Positions 29,965 through 40,580 of a stretch of DNA of 64,000 nt are shown here, piece by piece. A model generated the notes under the pieces. The model was not told where the DNA came from, did not search any database, and worked only from the letters and a program-made list of their open reading frames with translations. The position numbers and the translations under genes were made by a program. Each line of letters opens with the position of its first letter. The stretch's first letter is position 1. The stretch spans positions 434,001 to 498,000 of the forward strand of contig NZ_JAATJM010000002.1 in NCBI RefSeq assembly GCF_011927945.1, given 5' to 3'. Origin of the DNA: Brevundimonas alba. Lineage in GTDB: Bacteria > Pseudomonadota > Alphaproteobacteria > Caulobacterales > Caulobacteraceae.

Positions 29965-31454
29965 CGCCAGGCGTCCTCCGCGGCGCCCATCGGGGCCCGG
30001 GCCTTGGCCTTCGTCTCCGCATATTCGGCCGCCGGATCGCTGTCGGCGACCACGCCCGCGCCGGCCTGGACGTGGATCCGGCCGCGCGCGAACAGGGCGG
30101 TTCTCAGCACGATGCAGATGTCCGCCTCGCCCCCTGCCGAGATGTAGCCGACGCCGCCGCCGTAGCCGACGCCGCGTTTCTCGCTCTCCAGCTCGTCGAT
30201 GATCTCCATGGCCCGCACCTTGGGTGCGCCCGACAGTGTGCCGGCGGGCAGGGCGGCCAGCAGCGTATCGACCGCGTCGAGCCTCGGATCGGCCTGACCC
30301 TGCACGTCGGAAACGATATGCATGACAGAGCTGTAGCGCTCGACCTTGAAGCTTTCCGTGACCTCCACCGTGCCCGGCGCAGCGACCCGGCCGACGTCAT
30401 TCCGGCCCAGATCCAGCAGCATCAGATGCTCGGCCAGTTCCTTGGGATCGGCCAGCAGTTCGGCCTCCAGTGCGCGGTCCTGCTCGGGCGTCTCGCCGCG
30501 CGGGCGGGTGCCGGCCAACGGGCGGATGGTGACCCGGCCGTCCTTCAGCCGCACCAGAATCTCGGGGCTCGAACCGGCCAGCTGGAAGTCGCCGAAGTCG
30601 AGGAAGAACAGATAGGGCGACGGATTGCGCCGCCGCAGGGAGCGATAGAAGGCGAACGGATCGCCCGCCCAGGGCGCCGCGAAGCGGTGGCTCAAGACCA
30701 CCTGGAAGATGTCGCCGGCGCCGATGTAGTCCTTGGCCCGCGCCACCATCGCGCCGAAACCGGCTTCGTCGACGGGCGAGCGGAAGTCCGGCGCCGCCTG
30801 TTCGACCGGCGCCGGAATGGCGGGCAGGGGCGCGCGTAGTTCCGCCTCGAAGACGTCCAGCCGGGCCGTCGCGGCGTCGAACGCGGTATCCGCCGCCATG
30901 CCGCTGTCGGGGAAGGCGGCGGAAACCAGCACGATCTCGTGCTTCACCGAATCGAAGATCGCCACCAGCGCCGGGCGGGTCAGCACGGCGTCGGGCAGGT
31001 CCAGAGGATCGGGGTTGGGTGCGCCGAGCGGCTCCAGCAGCCGCACCATGTCGTAGCCGAACACGCCGAAAAGGCCGGCGGCCATCGGCGGCAGGTCGCC
31101 CGGCAGGTCCAGCCGCGACGCGGCGATCAGGCTACGCAGCGACGCCAGCGGATCGCCGTGTTCCGGCTCATAGGCTTCGGCGGCCACCCCGGCGCCCCGG
31201 GCCAGCTCTGCCTTGCCGTCCCGACAGCGCCAGACGACGTCCGGCTCGCGGGTGATGATCGAATAGCGGCCGTTGACCGCGCCGCCCTCGACCGATTCCA
31301 GCAGGAAGGCATGGGTGCGGCCGTGCCCGACCTTGAGGAAGGCGGAGACCGGCGTCTCCAGATCGTCGATCAGCCGCCTGACCACCACCTGCGGCCGGCC
31401 TTGCGACCACCCGGCGGCGAAGGCGGCCCGCTCGGGGCCAGCGCCTGCGGTCAT
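29940..31454 (-). CDS. trpE: Anthranilate synthase component I
   Basis: Chorismate-utilising enzyme making anthranilate with TrpG. 504 residues: N-terminal regulatory domain with LLESVEGG (the Trp feedback site LLES type) and the C-terminal catalytic domain with PLAGTRPRG, LLDLGRNDVGRV and GTLSGAPKVRAMEIIDELE. It starts inside the ppiD stop region, so it is coupled to ppiD and not preceded by a leader peptide or attenuator that I can see. Confidence 0.96.
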   Translation of the reverse strand: MTAGAGPERAAFAAGWSQGRPQVVVRRLIDDLETPVSAFLKVGHGRTHAFLLESVEGGAVNGRYSIITREPDVVWRCRDGKAELARGAGVAAEAYEPEHGDPLASLRSLIAASRLDLPGDLPPMAAGLFGVFGYDMVRLLEPLGAPNPDPLDLPDAVLTRPALVAIFDSVKHEIVLVSAAFPDSGMAADTAFDAATARLDVFEAELRAPLPAIPAPVEQAAPDFRSPVDEAGFGAMVARAKDYIGAGDIFQVVLSHRFAAPWAGDPFAFYRSLRRRNPSPYLFFLDFGDFQLAGSSPEILVRLKDGRVTIRPLAGTRPRGETPEQDRALEAELLADPKELAEHLMLLDLGRNDVGRVAAPGTVEVTESFKVERYSSVMHIVSDVQGQADPRLDAVDTLLAALPAGTLSGAPKVRAMEIIDELESEKRGVGYGGGVGYISAGGEADICIVLRTALFARGRIHVQAGAGVVADSDPAAEYAETKAKARAPMGAAEDAWRYPFGNAG

Positions 31455-33364
31455 TGCCCCGCGGGTCGCGCCGGTGCGGCCGGCGCTTCCGGCAGCCCGA
31501 GGGCCTGACGCGCGAGCGCCTCGTCATAGGTGGCCTTCATGCGGTCAGCCGCGGCCGTTGCAGCCGTCGCGAACAGCGGGTCGCCGGTCGCGGCGCCCAG
31601 ACGGGCCCGCCACTGCTGGGCCTCGTCGGCGGCCAGGGCTGCTGTCGGAGCGGTCACGCGGTCGACGCGGCCGACGACGATCCCGCCCTCCTGCGGCTGG
31701 TCGAAGACCTGCCCGGGGTTGGTGTTGAACAGCCCGCCGATCACGGCCTCGCCGACCTGCGCCACTGTCTGTTGGTCCTGCTTCAGACCCGTGCGGGTGG
31801 TCAGGGTGGCCCCGACCGAGGCGGCGACGGCGGCGATGTCCTCGCCGCCGCGCAGACGGGCCATGACCGCGTCGGACTTGGCGGTCAGCAAGCGGACGTT
31901 CTCGCGCGCGATCCACGCCCGGGTGACGGTGTCACGCACCGTGTTCAGCGCGGGCATGGCGGCGGGGAAGACCTCGTCCACCCGCACCACGAAATACTGG
32001 CCTTCGCCGAGGGCGGTCGGTTCGCTCGCCCGGCCCTTGGTCAGCTTCCACATGCCTTCCAGCACCTGGGCCGGAACATTGAGCTGCTGGCTCTGGCGGT
32101 TGCGACCCTCGCGGGTGACGGCGGGGATGGGGACGATCTGGGCGCCGACCTGACGGGCCGCCTCGTCCACGCTCTTGCCCGCGCGGCGGGCGGCGTCATA
32201 GGCCTCCACGCGGCGAGCGATCGCTCCCCGCATTTCCTGCCCCTTAAGCTCCTGCACGATCTGGTCGCGGACATCGGCCAGCGTCACTTCACGTCCGGGC
32301 GTGATGCTCGTGACGCGGGCGACGACGAAGCCGACCCGGGCCTGCACCGGAGCCGACACCTCGTTGAGGCCTAGGCCGAACACGGCCCCGGCGACCGCGG
32401 GGTCGCTGACCGCACTGCGCGGCGTGTCGGCGAAATCAGCCGGTCGCAGGTTGTTGGCCTGGCCTACAGCGGCCGGCGTCTGGCCTGCGCGCAGGGCCGC
32501 AGCGATCCGCTCGGCGGCGGCCAGGCTCGGGGCGGTCAGGGTGGTGAAGGTGCGGCGCTCCGGCAGGGACAGGGCGTCCTTGCGGAATTCGAAGCGGGCC
32601 TGAATCTTGTCCTCGCCAATCGCGATGTTCTGGTCCGCCGGATTGCTGAAGACGATCAGCGAACCGCTGCGCAGTTCCGGGACGCGCAGGCGGGCGGCGT
32701 TCTGGCTCATGAATGAGTTCAGCTGGGCATCCGTCGGCGCGGGCGCGGTTCCGGCCATCTGCTGGGTCAGGACGAACCAGCGGCCGTCGCGGGCCTGCTG
32801 GTTCAGGCTGGCGTAGACCGCGCCATAGATGCGCGGCGCGCGCAGCCCGGCCACCAGCGCCGTGCCGTAGTGAGCGCGGCTGTAGCCGTCACGGGCTTCC
32901 CGTTCCAGCAGCTCCGGCGTCATCTTCACCTCGGCCAGCTTGGACTGGTAGAGCGTTTCCGAGAACTGGTTGGTTACCGGGTCGAAGAAGGCGGGGATGG
33001 CCCGGATCTGGCGCAGGATCAGCTCGTTGCCCGGGCGGATGCCGGCCTTCCAGGCCCAGGCGAAGAAGCCGAGCTCCTGCGACTGGCTGCGGAGGACGCC
33101 GCCGAGATCGGTCTGCGCGAAGGCCTCTTCATAGGTGATGGCCCGGCCCTGCTGTTGCTGGATCTGCTCCAGCTGGCGGTCCATCGTCGCCCGGAACTCC
33201 TGCGGGCTCATGCCGCGGTCGCCGGCCGAGATCACCTTGGGCGCCTGAAGGCTGCCCAGAATGTCCGTCTGCGAGCCGCCGGTGACCAGCAGGCCCAGCG
33301 CGACGAGGACCAGCAGGCCCATCGCCCACTTCGATTTCGCGAAATTGCGGAACAGGGAGATCAT
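31451..33364 (-). CDS. PpiD/SurA-type periplasmic peptidyl-prolyl isomerase
   Basis: Membrane-anchored folding chaperone acting on proteins leaving the Sec channel. 637 residues: short cytoplasmic N-terminus, one membrane anchor (about residues 14-32, AMGLLVLVALGLLVTGG), a SurA-N-like helical domain, a parvulin-like PpiC region (about 250-370) and a long C-terminal helical domain. ATG at 33364 (MISLFRNFAKSKWAMG) matches the family N-terminus; an upstream start would add 25 Pro/Arg-rich residues. trpE overlaps its end by four bases. Confidence 0.88.
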   Translation of the reverse strand: MISLFRNFAKSKWAMGLLVLVALGLLVTGGSQTDILGSLQAPKVISAGDRGMSPQEFRATMDRQLEQIQQQQGRAITYEEAFAQTDLGGVLRSQSQELGFFAWAWKAGIRPGNELILRQIRAIPAFFDPVTNQFSETLYQSKLAEVKMTPELLEREARDGYSRAHYGTALVAGLRAPRIYGAVYASLNQQARDGRWFVLTQQMAGTAPAPTDAQLNSFMSQNAARLRVPELRSGSLIVFSNPADQNIAIGEDKIQARFEFRKDALSLPERRTFTTLTAPSLAAAERIAAALRAGQTPAAVGQANNLRPADFADTPRSAVSDPAVAGAVFGLGLNEVSAPVQARVGFVVARVTSITPGREVTLADVRDQIVQELKGQEMRGAIARRVEAYDAARRAGKSVDEAARQVGAQIVPIPAVTREGRNRQSQQLNVPAQVLEGMWKLTKGRASEPTALGEGQYFVVRVDEVFPAAMPALNTVRDTVTRAWIARENVRLLTAKSDAVMARLRGGEDIAAVAASVGATLTTRTGLKQDQQTVAQVGEAVIGGLFNTNPGQVFDQPQEGGIVVGRVDRVTAPTAALAADEAQQWRARLGAATGDPLFATAATAAADRMKATYDEALARQALGLPEAPAAPARPAGQ

Positions 33365-33488
33365 GGGCGGACGGTCCTGGCGGATGGGCGGCGGCGATAG
33401 TCGCTTCGGCCTATAGGGGGTGACAGGGCGGGACGGCAAGACAATGGCGACGCCAGGCCACGTCCGATGGCTTGGCTTGGCGAAAACC

Positions 33489-33506
33489 TCCGCCTAGACA
33501 GGCGGA
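33489..33506 (+). promoter_or_regulatory. Stem-loop abutting the tpiA start codon
   Basis: Perfect 7-base stem TCCGCCT / AGGCGGA with a 4-base AGAC loop, ending at the base before the tpiA ATG. The only purine-rich ribosome-binding stretch (AGGCGGA) is the 3' arm of the stem, so folding would hide it. Confidence 0.45.
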
Positions 33507-34259
33507 ATGAAACAATCCGTGAAGCTGATCGCCGGCAACTGGAAGATGAACGGCCTGGCCGCCGATCTGAACGCAGTTGTCCAGGATCTGAAGGCCGCCC
33601 TTCAGACCGAACCCGCTGCTTGCCGTGTCGCCCTTTGCCCGCCTGCGACGCTGATCGGCCGGCTGGCCGACGCCGTCCGGGGCCACGCCATTGAGGTCGG
33701 CGGCCAGGACTGCCGCGCCGAGACCCACGGCGCCTACACCGGCGGCGTATCGGCGGAGATGCTGAAGGACGCGGGGGCCACCCTCGTCATCGTCGGCCAT
33801 TCCGAGCGCCGCCAGGAATTCGGCGAATCCGACCTTCTGGTCTCCGCCAAGGCGGAGGCTGCGGTGGCCGCCGGCCTGTCTCCCATCATCTGTGTCGGCG
33901 AAACCCTGGAACAGCGTCAGGCGGGCAGGGCGGTCGAGGTCGTCCGCGAGCAGGTCATGAATTCTCTCCCTCACGCCGTCACAGGCCGGAACTTCGCCGT
34001 CGCCTATGAGCCTGTCTGGGCCATCGGAACGGGGCTGACCCCGACGCTGGAGCAGATCGAGGAAGTCCACCGCGCCGTCCGCGCCGCCATGCTCGAGCGG
34101 CTGGGCCTCGGCGGCGCCCCGGCGCCGATCCTCTACGGCGGCTCGGTCAAGCCGGACAACGCCCGGGATATACTCGCCGTCCCGGAAGTCGGCGGCGCGC
34201 TCGTCGGCGGCGCCTCGCTCAAGGCCGCCGATTTCCTGCCGATCATCCGGGCCGCCTGA
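33507..34259 (+). CDS. tpiA: Triose-phosphate isomerase
   Basis: Interconverts dihydroxyacetone phosphate and glyceraldehyde 3-phosphate. 250 residues: IAGNWKMNG at the N-terminus, catalytic His in VGHSERRQEF, catalytic Glu in VAYEPVWAIGTG, and phosphate-binding LYGGSVKP. An in-frame GTG at 33519 is an alternative start with better ribosome-binding spacing (VKLIAGNWKMNG). Divergent from ppiD. Confidence 0.97.
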   Translation: MKQSVKLIAGNWKMNGLAADLNAVVQDLKAALQTEPAACRVALCPPATLIGRLADAVRGHAIEVGGQDCRAETHGAYTGGVSAEMLKDAGATLVIVGHSERRQEFGESDLLVSAKAEAAVAAGLSPIICVGETLEQRQAGRAVEVVREQVMNSLPHAVTGRNFAVAYEPVWAIGTGLTPTLEQIEEVHRAVRAAMLERLGLGGAPAPILYGGSVKPDNARDILAVPEVGGALVGGASLKAADFLPIIRAA

Positions 34260-34290
34260 GCCCGTTTGCTCCCGCTCCCCATCAATGTTA

Positions 34291-34316
34291 GACGCCGCCG
34301 CTTGATCGGCGCCGTC
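34291..34316 (+). terminator. Stem-loop after tpiA
   Basis: Ten-base arms (34291-34300 and 34307-34316) pair with one C-C mismatch around a six-base loop. No T-run follows; it may end tpiA transcription with help, or lie in the secG leader. Confidence 0.3.
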
Positions 34317-34339
34317 TCGCGCCACACATATCGGCTGCC

Positions 34340-34768
34340 ATGCTCCAGACCATTCTCCTCGTCGCTATGATCCTCATCTCGGTCGCGCTCGCCGGCGTGA
34401 TCCTGATCCAGCGCTCTGAAGGCGGCGCGCTCGGCATGGGCGGCGGCCCGTCGGGCTTCATGACGGCGCGCGGAGCCGGCAACCTGCTGACCGTCACCAC
34501 CTGGTGGCTGGCTGGCGCCTTCTTCGCCTGCGCCATCGGCCTGACCATCGTCGGCAACATCGGCCGGGCGAGCCAGTCGATCGTCGACCGCGAGGCCATC
34601 GGCGAACTGGCAGCCCCGGCGACCACCGGCGGCGCGGCTCCGGCGGCCGATCCGGCCACAGCTCCGGCTCCGGCCCAGCAGGAAGGCCCGTCCCTGGACG
34701 ACTTCCTCAGCTCGGCGCCCGCGGCCCAGCCGGCTCCGGCTCCCGCCCAGCCCGCTCCGGCGCAATAA
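34340..34768 (+). CDS. secG: Protein translocase subunit SecG
   Basis: Small subunit of the SecYEG channel. 142 residues: two membrane helices (about 3-22 and 53-75) flanking the conserved IQRSEGGALGMGGG turn, then a long Ala/Pro-rich tail with EGPSLDDFL, typical of alphaproteobacterial SecG. The tpiA-secG-pyrG order is common in this class. Confidence 0.94.
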   Translation: MLQTILLVAMILISVALAGVILIQRSEGGALGMGGGPSGFMTARGAGNLLTVTTWWLAGAFFACAIGLTIVGNIGRASQSIVDREAIGELAAPATTGGAAPAADPATAPAPAQQEGPSLDDFLSSAPAAQPAPAPAQPAPAQ

Positions 34769-34773
34769 GGATG

Positions 34774-34800
34774 GGCGGGGACCTTATCCCCGCCTTCCTC
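34774..34800 (+). terminator. Hairpin after secG
   Basis: Perfect 7-base stem GGCGGGG (34774-34780) / CCCCGCC (34788-34794) six bases after the secG stop, followed by a pyrimidine-rich TTCCTC tract instead of a clean T-run. Confidence 0.45.
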
Positions 34801-34851
34801 TCCCGCCCTCATAGTCTCCGCATTACGCCGCTCGAATCAGCGGTAGAGTGA

Positions 34852-36510
<1,659 letters not shown>

Positions 36511-36707
36511 GCGAGCCGCAGCCTGACTCGGGCCGCGGTGGGCGGGCATGGTTCCGCCGGGGAGGTTGAGCCGGGTGATACAACACGTAGCAGGCGAACT
36601 CCGGCAGCCAGGTTAACGAAAGTTGCATCGCGTGGGCCAGGGTGTTCAATGGCGGGCATCAGCACGCCGCAGGCCTCGCCGCGGCCCAGAGGCCTGGAGT
36701 ACGTCCG

Positions 36708-39700
36708 ATGCCGACCTATACCGGAACCAACGCAGCCGAAACCATCAGCGGATCCGCGGGCGATGACCTGATCGACGGCCTGCGCGGCGATGACACGCTC
36801 TTCGGCCTCGAAGGCCAGGACGTATTCACCTATCGCACGGGCATGGGCTTCGCGAGCGCCGGCGATGGCGACGGCGCGGACGTGATCGACGGCGGGGCCG
36901 ACGCAGATCACGTGAACGTCTTCGGGGACATTCTGCAGACCTTCCGCAGCCAGACGGGCATCACGGCGCTGCCGAGCTACACCCTGACGGCGGCCGGCGC
37001 CGACGCCCTGTTCACCATCGACCAGACCTTCGACCCCTACGGGTCCGCGCCTCCGGTGCCTGCCACCCGGGTGGTGACGACCCGGGGGGTGGAATCCATC
37101 AGCTTCAACTTCACCCACAGCCCGCCGCTGCCGACGCAGACGGTGCAGGGCGTGTCGGAAACCAGCTACTCGACCGATGATGTCCTGACGATCGGCAACC
37201 TCTCGGGTACGTCCCTGACGGGCCAGATCGATTTCGACGGGGGAGATGGGAACGACACCCTGAATGCCTCCGCCGCCATCAATCGCATCGTGGCCTTGGG
37301 CGATGTCGGCGCGGATATCCTGACGACCGGTTCGGGCAACGACGATCTGTCTGGCGGCGCCGGCAATGACATCCTGATCGGCGGCGCCGGCGACAACGTG
37401 CTGTCGGGCGGCTCGGGAGTCGACACGGTCAACTACTCGGCGGCAGGCCAGGCGGTGCACGTCGATCTCAACGACGGCGTGGCCAGCAGCAATGGCATGG
37501 GCGGTGTGGATACCCTGTCCGGCATCGAGAACCTGTTCGGCACGGCGTTCAACGACGTGCTGATCGGAGAGGCGTCCAACAACCGTCTCATCGGCGGCCT
37601 CGGCAGTGACTATCTGATCGGCCTGGACGGCAACGACTATCTGGACGGCGGGACCGGAGCCGCCAACGCGCTCCAGGGCGGCATGGGCGACGACACCTAC
37701 ATCGTCTCGGCGGTCGGCGACACGGTGACCGAGTTCGCGGGGCAGGGGATCGACGAGGTCCAAACGGCGCTTTCCACCCTCACCCTGGCGGCCAACGTCG
37801 AGCGGCTGCGCTACACCGGGTCGGGCGCCTTCACGGGGCACGGCAATGCGACGGCCAACATCATCGTCGGCGGCGATCTGGTCGACAGCCTGTACGGCGA
37901 GGCCGGTGACGACTCCCTGTACGGCGGCCTCGGCTCGGACCAGTTCTATGGCGGCGCCGGCAACGACTATTTCGACGGCGGTACGGGGTCCAGCAATACG
38001 GCCAACTATTCGCTGGCCGCGGCGGGGACCTACGTCAATCTGACCAACCAGCAGGCCTCGAACGACGGCGACGGCGGGGTCGACACCTTCGTGAACATTC
38101 AGGTCGTGGTCGGCTCGGCCTTCAACGATGTTCTGATCGGCGACAGCCTTGGCAACATCCTCACGGGCGGTCTGGGGACGGATGTGCTTGTCGGTCTCGC
38201 CGGCAATGACATCCTCGTCGGCGGGACGGGCGCAGCCAACCAGATGCAGGGCGGTCTCGGCGACGACACCTATCGCGTGTCGGTGGCGGGCGACTCTCTG
38301 ATCGAAAACGCCAACGAAGGCGTCGATACCGTCGAAACGACCGTGCAGACCTACACGCTCAAGACCAATTTCGAGAACCTTCGCTTCACCGGGGTCGGAT
38401 CCTTCACCGGCACGGGCAACAGCGCGGATAACTTTATCGTCGGCGGTCTGTCCAACGATGTGATCTATGGCCTCGCGGGCAACGACATCCTGAGCGGCAA
38501 TGACGGCGAAGACATGCTGTTCGGCGCCGAGGGTAATGACAACATCACCGGTGGAGCCGGGAACGACACCCTGGTCGGCGCCGACGGCGACGACATCCTC
38601 AGGGGCGGCGAGGGCGCGGATGTCATGATCGGGGGCGCCGGCAATGACAGCTTCGACGGCGAAGGAGCGCAGTTCGACGTTGTGCTTGATATCGCCGATT
38701 ACAGCGCCGGGACCTCGGGCCTGACCCTGAGGGTCAATGGCACGAACAACGACGGACAGGGCGGTGTCGACACCCTCGTCAACATGGAAGGTCTGATCGG
38801 AACGGCCTTCAACGACACGCTCATCGGCGACCAGGCCAGCAACTTCCTGTCGGGTGGCCTCGGCACGGACCTGCTATTGGGACAGGCCGGAGACGACATC
38901 CTGATCGGCGGCTCGGGTCTGGCCAACCAGATGCAGGGCGGGACCGGTGATGACCGCTTCGTCGTATCGGTCGCCGGCGACAGCCTGGTCGAGTTCGCCG
39001 GCGAGGGGACCGACACCGTCGAAACGACGCTCTCGGCCTACACGCTAAAGACCAATTTCGAGGGGCTGACCTATACGGGCGCGGGCTCGTTCACCGGAAC
39101 CGGCAGCTCGGACAACAATACCATCACCGGCGGAACGGGCGCCGACACTCTCCTTGGCATGGGAGGTAATGACACCCTCGTCGGGGGCGCGGGCGCAGCC
39201 AACCAGCTACGTGGCGGCCTCGGCGACGATCGCTATCTCGTGTCCGTCGCGGGCGATGTTCTGGTCGAACTGGCGGGAGAGGGTACCGACACCGTCCAGA
39301 CCACCCTGTCGACCTATACGCTCCAGGCGAACATCGAGAACCTGCTCAACGGTAGCGCATCCTCGACCTTCACCGGCACGGGCAACGGTCTGGACAACGC
39401 CATGACAGGCAGCGGCGGCGCCGACACCCTGATCGGTCTGGGCGGAAACGACACGCTTACCGGCGCTGGTGGTTTCGATACGGCGGTCTTCTCCGGCCTG
39501 ATGGGAGAATATACGGTTCAGGCCGTCAACGGGCACTACGTGGTCACGGATACGGTCGCGGGCCGTGACGGCGTCGACACCCTCTTCGGCATCGAGCAAA
39601 TCCGCTTCGGCAACGGCGATGTCCTGGACCTGACCGCGCCCGCGGCTCCCGCCTTCATTCCGGAAGCTTTGCTGGAAGCGCCGCGCGGACCCATGGCTCC

Positions 39701-39758
39701 TGTCGACGATGTCTTCCTTACCGTGCACGACCCGGCGGCGGCCTGGAACGGCTTCTAG
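36708..39758 (+). CDS. RTX-type calcium-binding repeat protein (probable type I secretion substrate)
   Basis: 1016 residues made almost entirely of GGxGxDxxx nonapeptide blocks, which fold into calcium-binding parallel beta-rolls outside the cell. No Sec signal; starts MPTYTGTNAAETISG with GGAG eight bases upstream. Three long modules begin near residues 243, 434 and 665, each with GGVDT...FNDxLIGD, a roll, an NQMQGGxGDDxYxVS segment and a YTLxxNxExLxYTG segment; a fourth is partial. The C-terminus (about 930-1000) has a typical final FGIEQIRFGNGDVLDL cap and may carry the type I signal. No catalytic domain is visible; adhesin, S-layer-like or matrix roles are all possible. No ABC exporter genes are adjacent. 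Confidence 0.85.
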   Translation: MPTYTGTNAAETISGSAGDDLIDGLRGDDTLFGLEGQDVFTYRTGMGFASAGDGDGADVIDGGADADHVNVFGDILQTFRSQTGITALPSYTLTAAGADALFTIDQTFDPYGSAPPVPATRVVTTRGVESISFNFTHSPPLPTQTVQGVSETSYSTDDVLTIGNLSGTSLTGQIDFDGGDGNDTLNASAAINRIVALGDVGADILTTGSGNDDLSGGAGNDILIGGAGDNVLSGGSGVDTVNYSAAGQAVHVDLNDGVASSNGMGGVDTLSGIENLFGTAFNDVLIGEASNNRLIGGLGSDYLIGLDGNDYLDGGTGAANALQGGMGDDTYIVSAVGDTVTEFAGQGIDEVQTALSTLTLAANVERLRYTGSGAFTGHGNATANIIVGGDLVDSLYGEAGDDSLYGGLGSDQFYGGAGNDYFDGGTGSSNTANYSLAAAGTYVNLTNQQASNDGDGGVDTFVNIQVVVGSAFNDVLIGDSLGNILTGGLGTDVLVGLAGNDILVGGTGAANQMQGGLGDDTYRVSVAGDSLIENANEGVDTVETTVQTYTLKTNFENLRFTGVGSFTGTGNSADNFIVGGLSNDVIYGLAGNDILSGNDGEDMLFGAEGNDNITGGAGNDTLVGADGDDILRGGEGADVMIGGAGNDSFDGEGAQFDVVLDIADYSAGTSGLTLRVNGTNNDGQGGVDTLVNMEGLIGTAFNDTLIGDQASNFLSGGLGTDLLLGQAGDDILIGGSGLANQMQGGTGDDRFVVSVAGDSLVEFAGEGTDTVETTLSAYTLKTNFEGLTYTGAGSFTGTGSSDNNTITGGTGADTLLGMGGNDTLVGGAGAANQLRGGLGDDRYLVSVAGDVLVELAGEGTDTVQTTLSTYTLQANIENLLNGSASSTFTGTGNGLDNAMTGSGGADTLIGLGGNDTLTGAGGFDTAVFSGLMGEYTVQAVNGHYVVTDTVAGRDGVDTLFGIEQIRFGNGDVLDLTAPAAPAFIPEALLEAPRGPMAPVDDVFLTVHDPAAAWNGF

Positions 39759-39904
39759 GGGCGCTCTGATCTCGACGGCCGCGGCGGCTCCAGCCCTTCA
39801 AAGGGCCGCCGCTGCCGGCAGCGGACGCAGACCTGCGTACCCGGCTGACTGCGGCTGTCGACGAACATGTGACCCTTCCAGGCGCAGCGTAGCGAGTCGA
39901 ACAT
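39755..39904 (-). CDS. 49-residue Cys/His mini-protein
   Basis: Short gene on the minus strand with GGAGG six bases before the ATG at 39904. The protein begins MFDSLRCAWKGHMFVDSR and continues to a CVRC pair, giving Cys7-x4-His12 and Cys26-x2-Cys29, a layout like small zinc-binding DUF1660-type proteins; the tail is Pro/Arg-rich. Its stop is the complement of CTA at 39755, inside the CTAG that also holds the RTX stop codon. Function unknown. Confidence 0.6.
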   Translation of the reverse strand: MFDSLRCAWKGHMFVDSRSQPGTQVCVRCRQRRPFEGLEPPRPSRSERP

Positions 39905-39997
39905 CGTTGGCCTCCGGCCCCGGCCAGCCCTTTATGATCCTCTTCCATGCTGCAGTGCAAGATCGCCGTTTCGCGACCGCTAAGAGCCGTCCGCCGA

Positions 39998-40558
39998 TCA
40001 GCTCGCGTCGGGTCGGACAAGCAGGGCGTCGACGGGCTGCAGGACACCGTTGGTCGCTACATTCTCCGCGCCGGTCAGTCGTGCGCGGGCGCCGCTTTCC
40101 GACGCGACCGTGATGGCTTCGCCGTCGCGGGTGAAGGTCAGCAGGGTATTGGCCATCGACCGCATCTGCACGCTTCCATCCGCGTCGCGCTCGATCGCAG
40201 CCGCGATGTCACGCCGGGTCAGCGCCCCCGGAACGATATGGGCGCGAAGCAGGGCTGCGCTCTGCGCGCGTAGCGACGGGTCGGTGAAGTCGCCCGTTCC
40301 GGCCGCAGTGAAGGCGGCGTCGGCTGGCGCGAACACGGTATAGGGGCCGACCCCGTCCAGCACGCTGGTCAGGCCGGCGTTCCTGACCGCCGCGCCGAGG
40401 GCGCCGTAGCCGTCCGCATTCTGCAACGTCGCTGCGAGCGTGCGGTCGGAGGGCTGCGTTTCCGCAGTCGCGTCTCCGGCGGCTTTTTCCTCGCCGCCAC
40501 AGGCGGCCAGCAGGATAACGGCGAGGGGCGTCAGCGCCCGGCGCATGATGGTCCGCAT
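39998..40558 (-). CDS. Fasciclin (FAS1)-domain lipoprotein
   Basis: 186 residues: lipoprotein signal with lipobox LLAAC (Cys near residue 20), a short charged linker, then one FAS1 domain (about 40-183) with the two family motifs, GPYTVFAPADAAF near the start and NGVLQPVDALL at the end. FAS1 domains mediate adhesion or binding at the cell surface; the partner is unknown. An internal ATG four codons downstream (MRRALTPL) is an alternative start. Confidence 0.85.
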   Translation of the reverse strand: MRTIMRRALTPLAVILLAACGGEEKAAGDATAETQPSDRTLAATLQNADGYGALGAAVRNAGLTSVLDGVGPYTVFAPADAAFTAAGTGDFTDPSLRAQSAALLRAHIVPGALTRRDIAAAIERDADGSVQMRSMANTLLTFTRDGEAITVASESGARARLTGAENVATNGVLQPVDALLVRPDAS

Positions 40559-40580
40559 ATCGGTGTCTCCTGCCGTGGGA

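Noticed and set aside
31455..31460. Trp leader peptide/attenuator ahead of trpE
   Set aside because: trpE starts inside the end of ppiD; there is no room for a leader, and no Trp-rich short ORF is seen.
36642..36707. Upstream in-frame start of the RTX protein (MFNGGHQHAAG...)
   Set aside because: No ribosome-binding site and no RTX-like sequence; ATG 36708 has one.
37320..39480. CRISPR-like regular repeats
   Set aside because: The periodicity is 27 bases or longer and in frame, reflecting the RTX nonapeptide repeats.
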